64,000 nt of DNA from Rhizobium sp. SL86 (lineage in GTDB: Bacteria > Pseudomonadota > Alphaproteobacteria > Rhizobiales > Rhizobiaceae): assembly GCF_026672545.1 (NCBI RefSeq), contig NZ_JAPPRJ010000002.1, positions 1,129,001 through 1,193,000 on the forward strand, read 5' to 3'. The position numbers were made by a program, and so were the translations under genes. Positions 35,844 through 44,498 of this stretch are shown piece by piece (positions within the stretch are counted from its first letter, which is position 1; each line of letters begins with the position of its first letter). The notes under the pieces were generated by a model. It was not told where the DNA came from and did no database searches. It worked only from the letters and a program-made list of their open reading frames with translations.

Positions 35844-36794
35844 TCAGCGCGTCGATCCTGTCGGGCGGCTCGCCGCCACGATGACCGAGATGATGATGAG
35901 GCCGGTCATGATGAGCCGCACGCCCGCGCCAAATCCATAGGTGTTCAACATAGAGACCACCAGGAACATGAACAGCGACGCGCCCCATATGCCCGGCACG
36001 TTGGAATTGCCGCCGGCGACCGCTGAACCGCCGATCACGACGACCGCAATCGACATCAGCAAATATTCCGCACCCATATTGAGGGCGGCGCCGCCGGAAA
36101 AGCTTGCGAGCAGATAACCGCAGATCGCGGCCAGCACGGCGCAGAGCACATAGGTTGCGAGCCGGCAGCCATCCACCGCGATGCCGGCCATGCGCGCGGC
36201 AAAAGCGTTCTGGCCGATGGCGGAAATCCACCGCCCGAAGAGGGAGCGATCGAGCAGCCACCAGACACCGAGCGACAAGAAGAGGGCAATGATCGCCGTG
36301 TTGGGCAGACCGAAGGTCGACGACGTGCTGAAGCTCGCCAGTGCTTCCGGCGGCTTCACGCGCAGACCGCGATTGTACCAGATGGCACACGATTGGACGA
36401 GGAAGCTCATCGAGAGCGTGGCGATGATCGGCGGGATGCGCAGGAACTTGATGAGCGCGTAATTCAGAATGCCGATGACGAGACCGATCGCGATCGACAC
36501 CAGCAGGCCGACGAGGATCATGCCGTCCTGCCCGTCCATCAGTTTGAGCGCAACAGTACCGGAAAGCGTGATGGTGGCCGGCACAGAGAGATCGACATTG
36601 CCAGGCCCCAGCGTGATGACCAGCATCTGGCCGAGCCCAACGATGATGGAAAAGGCGGCAAAGGTCAGCGTCGCCTGCGACAGGCTCGCAGTGCTCGAGC
36701 CGCCGGTAAACAGGATCGTCACCAGCCAGATCGCGGCAGCCGCCACGAAGGACCAGATCCAGGGTTTGCGCGAGAGCATGGTCAACCGGTTCAC
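35844..36794 (-). CDS. CUT2 sugar ABC transporter permease
   Basis: A 316-aa RbsC-type permease with about eight to ten helices, carrying the family stretches LVITLGPGNVDLSVPATI, GRWISAIGQNAFAARMAGI and VVVIGGSAVAGGNSNVPGIWGA. GTG start overlaps the stop of the other permease (GTGA). Two separate permease genes imply a heterodimeric channel rather than the RbsC homodimer. Confidence 0.9.
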   Translation of the reverse strand: MNRLTMLSRKPWIWSFVAAAAIWLVTILFTGGSSTASLSQATLTFAAFSIIVGLGQMLVITLGPGNVDLSVPATITLSGTVALKLMDGQDGMILVGLLVSIAIGLVIGILNYALIKFLRIPPIIATLSMSFLVQSCAIWYNRGLRVKPPEALASFSTSSTFGLPNTAIIALFLSLGVWWLLDRSLFGRWISAIGQNAFAARMAGIAVDGCRLATYVLCAVLAAICGYLLASFSGGAALNMGAEYLLMSIAVVVIGGSAVAGGNSNVPGIWGASLFMFLVVSMLNTYGFGAGVRLIMTGLIIISVIVAASRPTGSTR

Positions 36795-37735
36795 GATGCC
36801 TTCTCCTGCTGGCTGCTGCGGTTGATGACAAGCCGGAGGGCCAGAACGATGATCAGGATGGCGCCCTGCGCGCCAATCTGCCAGTCCGGCGAGATGCGCA
36901 GGAAGGAGAGGAAGGAGCCGGCCAACGTCAGTGTCAACGCACCGATCACCGCCCCGATCGGCGAAACGCGGCCGCCGACGAATTCGCCGCCCCCGAGGAT
37001 GACGCCGGCAATCGACAGCAGCGTGTAGCGCAGCGCGATATTGGCATCGGCCGAGGTGGTGAGACCAACGAGCGCCATGCCGGCGAGAACAGCGAAGGCA
37101 GCGGCCAGCGCGTAGGCCGCCCCCTTGAGGGCCAGCACCGACCAGCCGGCCCGCGCCACCGAGCGGCTGTTGCCGCCAAGTCCACGCACCAGCACACCGA
37201 AGGTACTGCGCATGATGATGAGATGGGCGAGAAACGCGATCACCACGCTGGCGACGATCGCCATCGGCACGAACGGCGGTTTGGCGATCATCAGGGCACG
37301 CAGCCAGACTGGCGCTTGCCCGCCCGGCGCCGGCAGGATCAACACCGCAAGTCCGCCCCAGACGAAACTCATGCCGAGCGTCACAACGATGGAAGGCAGG
37401 TCGCGCAACGTGATGATGATGCCGAGCACCGCGTAGACGCCAATCGCTGCAAGCAGGATCATACAGGCCACCAGCGGCTGCTGCGGCATGTAGACGGCGG
37501 TCACGCAGGCGGCAAAACTGACGAAGGTTCCCATCGACAGGTCGAGATCGTTCACCGCCATGATGATCATCTGGGCGATGGTGGCAAGCGCAATCGGAAC
37601 CGCCAGGTTAAAAAGCAGGTTGAGGCCGGTATAACTCATGGCCCGTGGCTGCATATAGAAGACGGCCGCCAGTAGAACGACGAGCGAGAGTGCCGGAATG
37701 AGGATCGGCAAAAAGCCGGAGATGGTCTTTCTCAT
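36791..37735 (-). CDS. CUT2 sugar ABC transporter permease
   Basis: A 314-aa RbsC-type permease: MAVNDLDLSMGTFVSFAA, VTLGMSFVWGGLAVLI, GLGGNSRSVARAGW and AGVILGGGEFVGGRVSPIGAVIGAL. The start overlaps the ATPase stop in an ATGA junction and its end overlaps the next permease, so ATPase and permeases are translationally coupled. Confidence 0.9.
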   Translation of the reverse strand: MRKTISGFLPILIPALSLVVLLAAVFYMQPRAMSYTGLNLLFNLAVPIALATIAQMIIMAVNDLDLSMGTFVSFAACVTAVYMPQQPLVACMILLAAIGVYAVLGIIITLRDLPSIVVTLGMSFVWGGLAVLILPAPGGQAPVWLRALMIAKPPFVPMAIVASVVIAFLAHLIIMRSTFGVLVRGLGGNSRSVARAGWSVLALKGAAYALAAAFAVLAGMALVGLTTSADANIALRYTLLSIAGVILGGGEFVGGRVSPIGAVIGALTLTLAGSFLSFLRISPDWQIGAQGAILIIVLALRLVINRSSQQEKAS

Positions 37736-39189
37736 GCGGCTTCTCCGGAGAAGGAGGTGGCCAGGATATTGTCCTCGGTGATCGCATCACCCTCCAGTTC
37801 GGCGACGATGATCCCGTCGCGGAAGACGTAGACGCGGTCGCACAACCGGACTTCGTCAATTTCCGTCGAATACCAGATGAAGGTTCGGCCCTGCTCGGCC
37901 TCGCGCCGCAGTGTTGCGTAGACCTCCTGTTTGGTGCCGATATCGACGCCGCGCATCGGGTCATCCATCAGCACGATGCGCGCCTCGCCCGCCAGCGCCC
38001 GTGCAAACAGCACCTTCTGCTGGTTGCCGCCGGAGAGCGACAGGATGGGATTGTTCATATCGGGCGTGCGGATGCCCATTTTCGCCTTCCAGTCCTCGCC
38101 ATGCGCGGCCTCACGGTCTCGGTCGATGGAGGCACGGCGGGCGAAGGCGGCAAGGTTGCCGATCGACAGATTGCGCAGGATGCTCCACAGCGGAAACGTG
38201 CCGTTCAGGGCCCGGTCGCCGGCGACGAAGGCCATCTGCTTGTCCGTGGACGGCAGCCAGCGGCTGCTGCTTTCGGCGAACAGGTGCAGCAGGGTCGTCG
38301 TCTGGCCGTGGCCGCCAAGGCCGGCGAGCCCGACGATCTCTCCCTTGCGGGCATAAAAGGGAATGCCGGCGCCTTTGACCGCAGGAAGGTCGATAACCTT
38401 TTCAGCCGTCAGCGCCGTGGCACGCACCGCGCGGGTGGTCTCCTTCACCACACTTCCCATCGCCTCCACGAGGCTCCGGACGGAAAATTCGGCGGCCGGT
38501 CGCGAAGTGACCACGCGCCCGTCCTTCATCACCACAATGCGGCTGGAGGTGGAGAGGATTTCACCGAGAATATGCGAAATCAACAAAACGCTGCCGCCAC
38601 CGGCCACGAAACGGCGCACATGCGCCATCAACTGTTCGGCAAGCCCGGCATCCAGCGACGATGTCGGCTCATCGAGAATGACAAGTTTGGGCGGTTCGCT
38701 GACGCCCAGAAAGTTGATGGCGATCTCCACCATCTGGCGTTCGGCAATCGACAGCGATCCGACCACGGCGAAACAGTCGATGCCGTGACCGGGAAAAATC
38801 GTATCGAGGCTGTCACGGATAAGCTTAGCGGCGCGACGGCGCCAGCCGAGGCCAGAGAGGCCGGAATGCATCAGCCTCGTATTCTCCACCACCGTCAGGT
38901 TGGGGCAGAGCGACAGTTCCTGGAACACACAGCGCACGCCATGCGCGCGGGCCGTTGCAATGCCGCTGCCGGTGCGGCCCTCGTAGAGGATCTCGCCCTG
39001 ATGCGGCGAAAGCCCGCCATTGATGACATTGACGATCGTGGACTTGCCGGCACCGTTATGACCGACGAGACCCACGGCCTCACCTCGACCGATCGCGAAA
39101 TCGACGCCATCCAGCGCCTTGACCGCGCCGAACTCGACACGCACCTGGCGGATGGATACCACCGCTTCGGTCTGCGACACTTCACTCAT
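37732..39189 (-). CDS. CUT2 sugar ABC transporter ATP-binding protein
   Basis: A 485-aa tandem ATPase. The first half has Walker A GHNGAGKST and the CUT2 signature LSIAERQMVEIA with LVILDEPTSSLDAG. The second half has a degenerate P-loop (GLGGHGQTTTLL) and [15 protein letters not shown] with IVLMDDPMRGVDIGTKQE. This asymmetry is normal for RbsA/XylG-like proteins. ATG at 39189; the frame continues upstream without a ribosome-binding site. Confidence 0.91.
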   Translation of the reverse strand: MSEVSQTEAVVSIRQVRVEFGAVKALDGVDFAIGRGEAVGLVGHNGAGKSTIVNVINGGLSPHQGEILYEGRTGSGIATARAHGVRCVFQELSLCPNLTVVENTRLMHSGLSGLGWRRRAAKLIRDSLDTIFPGHGIDCFAVVGSLSIAERQMVEIAINFLGVSEPPKLVILDEPTSSLDAGLAEQLMAHVRRFVAGGGSVLLISHILGEILSTSSRIVVMKDGRVVTSRPAAEFSVRSLVEAMGSVVKETTRAVRATALTAEKVIDLPAVKGAGIPFYARKGEIVGLAGLGGHGQTTTLLHLFAESSSRWLPSTDKQMAFVAGDRALNGTFPLWSILRNLSIGNLAAFARRASIDRDREAAHGEDWKAKMGIRTPDMNNPILSLSGGNQQKVLFARALAGEARIVLMDDPMRGVDIGTKQEVYATLRREAEQGRTFIWYSTEIDEVRLCDRVYVFRDGIIVAELEGDAITEDNILATSFSGEAA

Positions 39190-39239
39190 TCCACGCTTGC
39201 CGTTTTCTGTTCGGGATGATCGGTGGGAGGCTGCCCCAC

Positions 39240-39258
39240 CCGGCCAACCAGAGGCCGG
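39240..39258 (-). terminator. Hairpin between CUT2 binding-protein and ATPase genes
   Basis: CCGGCC/GGCCGG arms around a 7-nt loop (39240-39258), and a second stem GGTGGG/CCCACC just beyond it (39222-39240), lie in the 131-nt gap after the binding-protein gene. They probably act as an attenuator or 3'-end stabiliser that keeps the receptor in excess over the membrane components. Confidence 0.5.
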
Positions 39259-39320
39259 ATGGGACTGCGGGAGGAGCGCTTGGTTCGCGCCATCACCCTG
39301 TTGCGGACGGGAAGGCCAGC

Positions 39321-40337
39321 TCATTTCGCCGAGGCGATGACCTTCTTTGCGTCGTCCAGCGAATATTCGACGTTGGCCACGCCGCCCTTCTGCGTCGTCT
39401 GCAGGTTCTTTTCGAGATTGTCCTGGTCGATACGCAGGAACGGGACGGTCAGGTCCTTCTTCACCTGCTGGCCGTCGAGGATCTGCTGGGCAACCCAGAA
39501 GGCAAGCGTCGAGACACCGGGGGCGATGGAGACCGACATGGTCTCATAACCGTTGGCATCCTTCTGCTTCTTCCACCACTGCAGTTCATCCTCACGGTTG
39601 CCCATGATGATGGTCGGCGTCGGGCGTTTGGCTGCCTCGAAGGCCTGTGCCGCGCCGTAACCGTCGCCACCCTGCGTCACGACAGCCGCGATTTCGGGAA
39701 GACTCGGCAGAAGGCCGGCAACGGCACGCTGGGCGACATCCTGTGCCCAGTCACCATGCACGGAACCGACGATCTTGAACTGCGGGAACTGCTTCACACC
39801 CTCGTGGATGCCCGCGGAAATCTCGTCGTCGACGAAGACGCCGGCAAGGCCGCGGATTTCCAGAAGATTGCCTCCCTTCGGCATCTTCTTCGACAGGTAT
39901 TCGACCTGGCTGCGGCCCATTTCCTTGAAGTTGACGGCGATGCGCCAGGCGCAGGGCTCGGTCACGATGCCATCGAACGAGACGACGGTGATGCCGGCAT
40001 CGCAGGCTTCCTTCACCGCACCGTTGAGCGCGGTCGGCGATGCGGCATTGATGACGATCGCATCATAACCCTGCAGGATCATGTTCTGGATCTGGGCGGC
40101 CTGTTCGGTCGCCTGGTTTTCGGCCGTGGTGAACGGATCGGCCGCGGCGACGATGCCGGATTTCACCGCTTCCTTCGTCACCTTGTCCCAGCTTGTCAGC
40201 ATCGCCTGCCGCCAGGAATTGCCGGCATAGTTGTTCGACAGTGCGATCTTCTTGGATGACGTTTCGGCATGTGCCGAGAACGCGACAGTGCTCAGCATCG
40301 CGGCAGTGGCTGCCGCAAGGATCAATTTCATGGTCAT
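39321..40337 (-). CDS. CUT2 sugar-binding periplasmic protein
   Basis: A 338-aa periplasmic binding protein with signal peptide ending AFSAHA. Family pattern: KIALSNNYAGNSWRQAML, QIQNMILQGYDAIVINAASPTALN, DAGITVVSFDG and VTQGGDGYGAAQAFEAA. Two in-frame ATGs lie at 40337 and 40331; GAGGGAGAG serves either. First gene of the CUT2 operon, divergent from a two-component system. Ligand unknown. Confidence 0.9.
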   Translation of the reverse strand: MTMKLILAAATAAMLSTVAFSAHAETSSKKIALSNNYAGNSWRQAMLTSWDKVTKEAVKSGIVAAADPFTTAENQATEQAAQIQNMILQGYDAIVINAASPTALNGAVKEACDAGITVVSFDGIVTEPCAWRIAVNFKEMGRSQVEYLSKKMPKGGNLLEIRGLAGVFVDDEISAGIHEGVKQFPQFKIVGSVHGDWAQDVAQRAVAGLLPSLPEIAAVVTQGGDGYGAAQAFEAAKRPTPTIIMGNREDELQWWKKQKDANGYETMSVSIAPGVSTLAFWVAQQILDGQQVKKDLTVPFLRIDQDNLEKNLQTTQKGGVANVEYSLDDAKKVIASAK

Positions 40338-40415
40338 GTCTCTCTCCCTCGGTGCCGGTCCTGCCGGCCGCCTCCGGCACCGCTCCTCAACGGTGTGCTC
40401 CGGACGCTTTCTCCC

Positions 40416-40432
40416 CTGGAGTAAGTCTCCAG
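40416..40432. promoter_or_regulatory. Palindrome in CUT2/two-component intergenic region
   Basis: CTGGAG-TAAGT-CTCCAG, perfect 6-bp arms with 5-nt centre, roughly 80 nt upstream of the binding-protein start. It could be an operator or a 5'-UTR hairpin of the CUT2 transcript. Confidence 0.35.
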
Positions 40433-40471
40433 TGGGTTCAATGATGATGGAATTCTGAAATAGTGTACAGG

Positions 40472-40525
40472 CACATTGGCGCAATGTGAGTGCGGGTTTC
40501 CGCAGATCGATTGCGGTTTCCCGCA
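40472..40525. promoter_or_regulatory. Three phased palindromes, candidate response-regulator sites
   Basis: CACATTG-GCG-CAATGTG (40472-40488), TGCGG-GTTT-CCGCA (40491-40504) and TGCGG-TTTC-CCGCA (40512-40525). The last two share the same half-sites and begin exactly 21 bp apart, two helical turns. They lie between the divergent CUT2 operon and histidine kinase gene and are natural candidates for binding by the NarL-type regulator encoded at 41828. Confidence 0.55.
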
Positions 40526-40607
40526 GGACACAGGCCTGCCATACACCTTTAATGGAAAGGATGAGGCGCGTCATCCGGGAGGGAAAACGACGTGCCGGGA
40601 GGATAGC

Positions 40608-41831
40608 ATGCTGGAGGACGCCTCGGGCTCCCTCTTCCGTCAGTATCTGACGATTGCCAGACTGCTTGCCGGCCAGCTGGATTTCCGGTCGGCCATCCGC
40701 GCTGTCGCCAAGGAGATCGCGCTGATCATTCCGCACGATCACATGGATGTCTGCATCATTACGCCCGGAAGTACGTTTCATACCGCTTACGAAAGTGGGC
40801 TGGAAACCGACTGGAGCAAGCGGCCTCCGGCTCTCATCGAGCACAGTCCCATCCGAGGGCTGCTGATCGGCGAGACCGATTATTATCTGACGCCAAATGC
40901 CCTGCTGGATCCGCGTTTCCACTTCCAGGGGGCGTTTTCCGACCCCATCCGCGAACACGGACTGAAAAGCCGCCTGCATGTGGCACTCAAGGTGCACGGA
41001 GAAACGATTGGTGCCCTCTCCTTCTCCAGCCTCACTATCGACGACTATCAGGATCGGGACCTCGAACATGCCCGTTCGATCGCCGACCTTCTTGCCCCCT
41101 ATTTCTTCGCGATCCGGGCGGCCGAACAGGCCAAACAATCCGCCATCGTCGAAGCGGCCGCGCGCGTGCGCGAGGAAGCGCTGCGACAAGGTGCGGCACG
41201 ACTTACTGAAGTGCTGGAAGTGGAGCGCCAACGTATCGGCATGGATCTGCACGACCAGACACTGGGTGACCTGACACGGTTTGCCAAACGGCTCGAGCGG
41301 CTGAGCATGATGGAGCATGTGCCGGGCGAGGAACTGGAGCCGCTGTTTCGCAGCCTGCAACAATCGATGCAGGACCTGCGCCAGATCATCGAGCAGGCCC
41401 GGCCTTCAGTGCTGCAGCTCTTCGGCCTGGTGGATGCGATCGAAAACCATCTCGACCGGTCGATCCGCGACAGTGGACTGGCGCTGACCTGGACGCTGAG
41501 CGACAAGACGGGCGGTGAAAGCGGCAATCTCTCCCCGAACGTCGCCATCACGCTGTTCCGTATCGCTCAGGAGGCGATCAACAATGCCGTGCGCCATTCG
41601 CAGGCTTCCCAGATCGCCATCTCCTTTGGCCGCGATCGCGACGCCCTCACGCTGGAGATTGCCGACAACGGCGTCGGAATGGGCAAGGCCGCACGACATG
41701 GCGGGAGCGGGCTCGACAATATGCGCGTACGCGCCCGGCTGGTCGGCGCCCGCTTTTCCTGTGGCAGCCGCGCCGGCAAGACGTTCGTTCGGGTAAAACT
41801 GCCGCTCAGTCTGCAGGAGACAAGCCGATGA
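40608..41831 (+). CDS. Cytoplasmic GAF-domain histidine kinase (NarX/HisKA_3 class)
   Basis: A 407-aa kinase without membrane segments: GAF-type sensor domain (about 25-170), short coiled coil, HisKA_3 with phospho-accepting H215 (ERQRIGMDLHDQTLGDL), then HATPase_c with N-box EAINNAVRHSQASQ and G-box DNGVGMGK. Soluble sensing suggests an intracellular ligand or a signal passed from another protein. GGGAGGA precedes the ATG at 40608; the frame is open to 40476 but that part is not family-like. The stop overlaps the regulator start by 4 nt. Divergence from the CUT2 operon suggests it controls sugar uptake. Confidence 0.88.
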   Translation: MLEDASGSLFRQYLTIARLLAGQLDFRSAIRAVAKEIALIIPHDHMDVCIITPGSTFHTAYESGLETDWSKRPPALIEHSPIRGLLIGETDYYLTPNALLDPRFHFQGAFSDPIREHGLKSRLHVALKVHGETIGALSFSSLTIDDYQDRDLEHARSIADLLAPYFFAIRAAEQAKQSAIVEAAARVREEALRQGAARLTEVLEVERQRIGMDLHDQTLGDLTRFAKRLERLSMMEHVPGEELEPLFRSLQQSMQDLRQIIEQARPSVLQLFGLVDAIENHLDRSIRDSGLALTWTLSDKTGGESGNLSPNVAITLFRIAQEAINNAVRHSQASQIAISFGRDRDALTLEIADNGVGMGKAARHGGSGLDNMRVRARLVGARFSCGSRAGKTFVRVKLPLSLQETSR

Positions 41832-42586
41832 AGGTTCTCATCGTTGAAGACGACCCCTTGCATCGCTCCTATCTGACGGAAGCGGTGCGGACTGCACTGC
41901 CGGAATGTGACCTCGTGGCGGAGGCGGAGGACGGCAGCATGGGAGAGCGGCTTGCCCGCGAGCACCGGTTCGAGCGGATCGTGATGGATCTGCAAATGAG
42001 CCCGCGCAATGGTATCGAGGCCGCACGGACGATCTGGCGCGAGCGGCCGGAAACCCGCATTCTCTTTTGGTCGAACTATGCGGATGAGGCGAATGTGCGG
42101 GGTATCTCCCGCATCGTGCCCGACGGCGCCGCCTATGGTTATGTGCTGAAATCGGCCTCCGATGAACGGCTTCGCCTGGCGCTGCGCTCGATCTTCATCG
42201 AGGCGCAATGCGTGATCGACCGCGAGGTGCGCGGCATGCAGCAGAAAAGCATCGGCCGCCTGCAGGGTTTTACCGAAAGCGAATACGAGGTGCTGGTCGA
42301 TATTGCGCTCGGTCTGACGGACCGGGTGATCGCCAGCCGGCGTAATCTCTCGCTGCGCAGCGTGCAGAACCGCCTGCAGCAGATCTACGAGAAGCTTGGC
42401 GTCTACGACCGAACAGAGACGGGTGCGGAGGCGAAATACAATTTCCGGTCTCGCGCGGTGACCGAGGCACTGCTGCGCAAGTTGTTGAACCAGGCAACGC
42501 TGGAGCGCGCCGAGCAGGACCTGCAGGACTGGCTGCGTCGCCATGCCCGCCTGCTCGGCACCGCTCCGGGCAGAGACGGGCATTAG
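41828..42586 (+). CDS. NarL/FixJ-type response regulator with extended C-terminus
   Basis: A 252-aa regulator: receiver domain with acidic pair E7/D8/D9, phospho-acceptor D54 (IVMDLQMSPRNG) and the switch lysine in YVLKSAS; then a LuxR-type helix-turn-helix (FTESEYEVLVDIALGLTDRVIASRR, SVQNRLQQIYEKLGV). About 55 residues follow the HTH, more than in standard NarL proteins. Coupled by a 4-nt overlap to the kinase gene. Probable targets are the palindromes at 40472-40525. Confidence 0.88.
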   Translation: MKVLIVEDDPLHRSYLTEAVRTALPECDLVAEAEDGSMGERLAREHRFERIVMDLQMSPRNGIEAARTIWRERPETRILFWSNYADEANVRGISRIVPDGAAYGYVLKSASDERLRLALRSIFIEAQCVIDREVRGMQQKSIGRLQGFTESEYEVLVDIALGLTDRVIASRRNLSLRSVQNRLQQIYEKLGVYDRTETGAEAKYNFRSRAVTEALLRKLLNQATLERAEQDLQDWLRRHARLLGTAPGRDGH

Positions 42587-42611
42587 CCGTGTCCGTCACC
42601 GCATCCGGCTG

Positions 42612-44498
42612 CTAGACCCGCGGCATGCCTGTCGGCTTCGAAAGCCGCCGCTGGGCAGCTATGCGGAAGATCGCGTTGGCGGCGCCATACCCGTTGTAGC
42701 CATTGCGGCGCTCGATGATCTCGAAGAAGAATCCTTCGCCGAAGGTGCGACTGTAAAGCTGGAAATATTCGCCGTCATTGTCGCGATCATAGAGAATGCT
42801 CAGCTCCCGCAGGCGATCGACGAACTCCGGCATCAGACCGAAACGGGCTTCCAGATCGTCGTAATAGTTGCGGGAAATCGGCAGAGGCTCGAGACCACAC
42901 GCCTTGAGGGCTGTTGCCGTCGCAAAGATGTCGTTTGTCTGGAAGGCGATATGCTGCACGCCGGCGCCAAAACCTTCCGTCAGGAAATGGCCGGCAAAGG
43001 TCTTGCGGCTTTCCGCCCCGTTGATCGTCACGCGGAACCGACCATCGGCGGAATGAATTGCCTGGCTGCGCACCAGACCACCAGGATCGGCGACATCCAC
43101 CATGCCGGACCGGCTGACATCGAAGATCGCCGTATAGAACAGAAGAAGGCTCAGCATCTCATCGTAACGGGTCGTCTGGGCCAGATGATCGATGCGCGTG
43201 AGGCCGGCGCCAGCCGTGCCTGTGGGAGTAAGGTCGAATTCCTTAGACCAGATCTGGTCGAGCGCGTCGCTTCCGTCGATGAAGTAGATGATTTCGCCAC
43301 CGCTCGCGGTCACCGCAGGCACAGCCGCCTCACCCGGGCGGCGCGGCTCCGCAAAGGCTTCCGCTCCCATCGCAATGGCCCGTTCGACCGCGCGCCCGGC
43401 ATCCGCCACCCGCAAGCCGAAGGCATAGACGTTGACGCCGTGGACGGAATAGGAGGAACTCGCGATGCTGTCCGGATCGGTGTTGATGACGATGCGGATC
43501 TCCCCCTGCTGGTAAAGATCGACCTTGCGGTTCTTGTGTTGTCCGGCCTTAACGAAACCGAGCGTCGTCAGGAGTGCCACCAGGTCTTCGGCGTCCTCCG
43601 GCGAGGCTGCAAATTCGACGAATTCAACCGTCTCGACCGCAACTCGCGGGGCAGCAGCCTCTAGCGTGAGGCGGATATCGGGCTCGACCCGTTTGACGTC
43701 GTCCATCAGGTTGAGGAGCGAACGATGGCCGTCCTCGGCAATCAGGCGGGCCGATCCGCTGCGGAACTGGTCGTTGAAGATCTCCAGCGACAGCGTCCCG
43801 TCATAACCGGTGGCCGCGATTGCCGACATGAACCGGACGAGCGGCAGATCGCCTTCGCCCGGCATGTTGCGGAAGTGCCGGCTCCAGTAGAGCAGGTCCA
43901 TGTCGATCTGCGGCGCATCGGCCAGCTGGACGAAAAAAATCTTGTCACCGGGAACCGACCGGATGCTCTCGGGATCGATCTTGCGCGACAGTGTGTGGAA
44001 ACTGTCGAGGATGAGGCCGATGTTCGGATGATCGGCGCGGCGCACGATCTCCCAGGCGTCGCGATGGTCATTGATGTGACGCCCCCAGGCGAGCGCCTCG
44101 TAACCGATGCGCAGGCCGCGCTTTGCAGCCCGTTCTCCCAGCTCCCGGAAATCGGCTGCCGCCCGGTCGATGCCGCCGAGCGATACCGGGGATACGTTGG
44201 AGCAGACCAGCATGAGGTCCGTTCCCAACTGCTCCATGATGTCGAACTTGCGCTCCGCCCGGTCGAAACAACGGCTGCGGTGTGGCTCCGGCATGCCCTC
44301 GAAATCGCGGAACGGCTGGAACAGCGAGATCTCAAGGCCGTGGTCATGGACCATGCGCCTTACGTCGGCCGGCGACGCGTCGTGGATCAGGAGGTCGTTT
44401 TCAAAGATCTCCACCCCGCTGAAGCCCGCCTTGGCAATGGCATTCAGCTTTTCCGGAAGATCGCCGCTGATCGAGACGGTCGCGATCGACGTTTTCAT
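42612..44498 (-). CDS. quiC: 3-dehydroshikimate dehydratase, QuiC-type two-domain fusion
   Basis: A 628-aa protein converting 3-dehydroshikimate to protocatechuate. The N-terminal about 275 residues form a xylose-isomerase-like TIM barrel with the metal-site pattern IGYEALAWGRHINDH, GLILDSFHTL, FFVQLADAP and LSLEIFND. The C-terminal about 330 residues are a 4-hydroxyphenylpyruvate-dioxygenase-like double domain (GLTRIDHLAQT, GVQHIAFQTNDIF, GEGFFFEIIERR). Pseudomonas QuiC1 has the same fusion. The ATG at 44498 shares its A with the stop of the dehydrogenase gene (TGATG). It completes quinate/shikimate breakdown to protocatechuate; no protocatechuate ring-cleavage genes are in the window. Confidence 0.88.
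   Translation of the reverse strand: MKTSIATVSISGDLPEKLNAIAKAGFSGVEIFENDLLIHDASPADVRRMVHDHGLEISLFQPFRDFEGMPEPHRSRCFDRAERKFDIMEQLGTDLMLVCSNVSPVSLGGIDRAAADFRELGERAAKRGLRIGYEALAWGRHINDHRDAWEIVRRADHPNIGLILDSFHTLSRKIDPESIRSVPGDKIFFVQLADAPQIDMDLLYWSRHFRNMPGEGDLPLVRFMSAIAATGYDGTLSLEIFNDQFRSGSARLIAEDGHRSLLNLMDDVKRVEPDIRLTLEAAAPRVAVETVEFVEFAASPEDAEDLVALLTTLGFVKAGQHKNRKVDLYQQGEIRIVINTDPDSIASSSYSVHGVNVYAFGLRVADAGRAVERAIAMGAEAFAEPRRPGEAAVPAVTASGGEIIYFIDGSDALDQIWSKEFDLTPTGTAGAGLTRIDHLAQTTRYDEMLSLLLFYTAIFDVSRSGMVDVADPGGLVRSQAIHSADGRFRVTINGAESRKTFAGHFLTEGFGAGVQHIAFQTNDIFATATALKACGLEPLPISRNYYDDLEARFGLMPEFVDRLRELSILYDRDNDGEYFQLYSRTFGEGFFFEIIERRNGYNGYGAANAIFRIAAQRRLSKPTGMPRV

Noticed and set aside
37732..39189. 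Inactivated second ATPase domain (GHGQTT in place of GKST)
   Set aside because: A degenerate second Walker A is normal in RbsA/XylG-type proteins.
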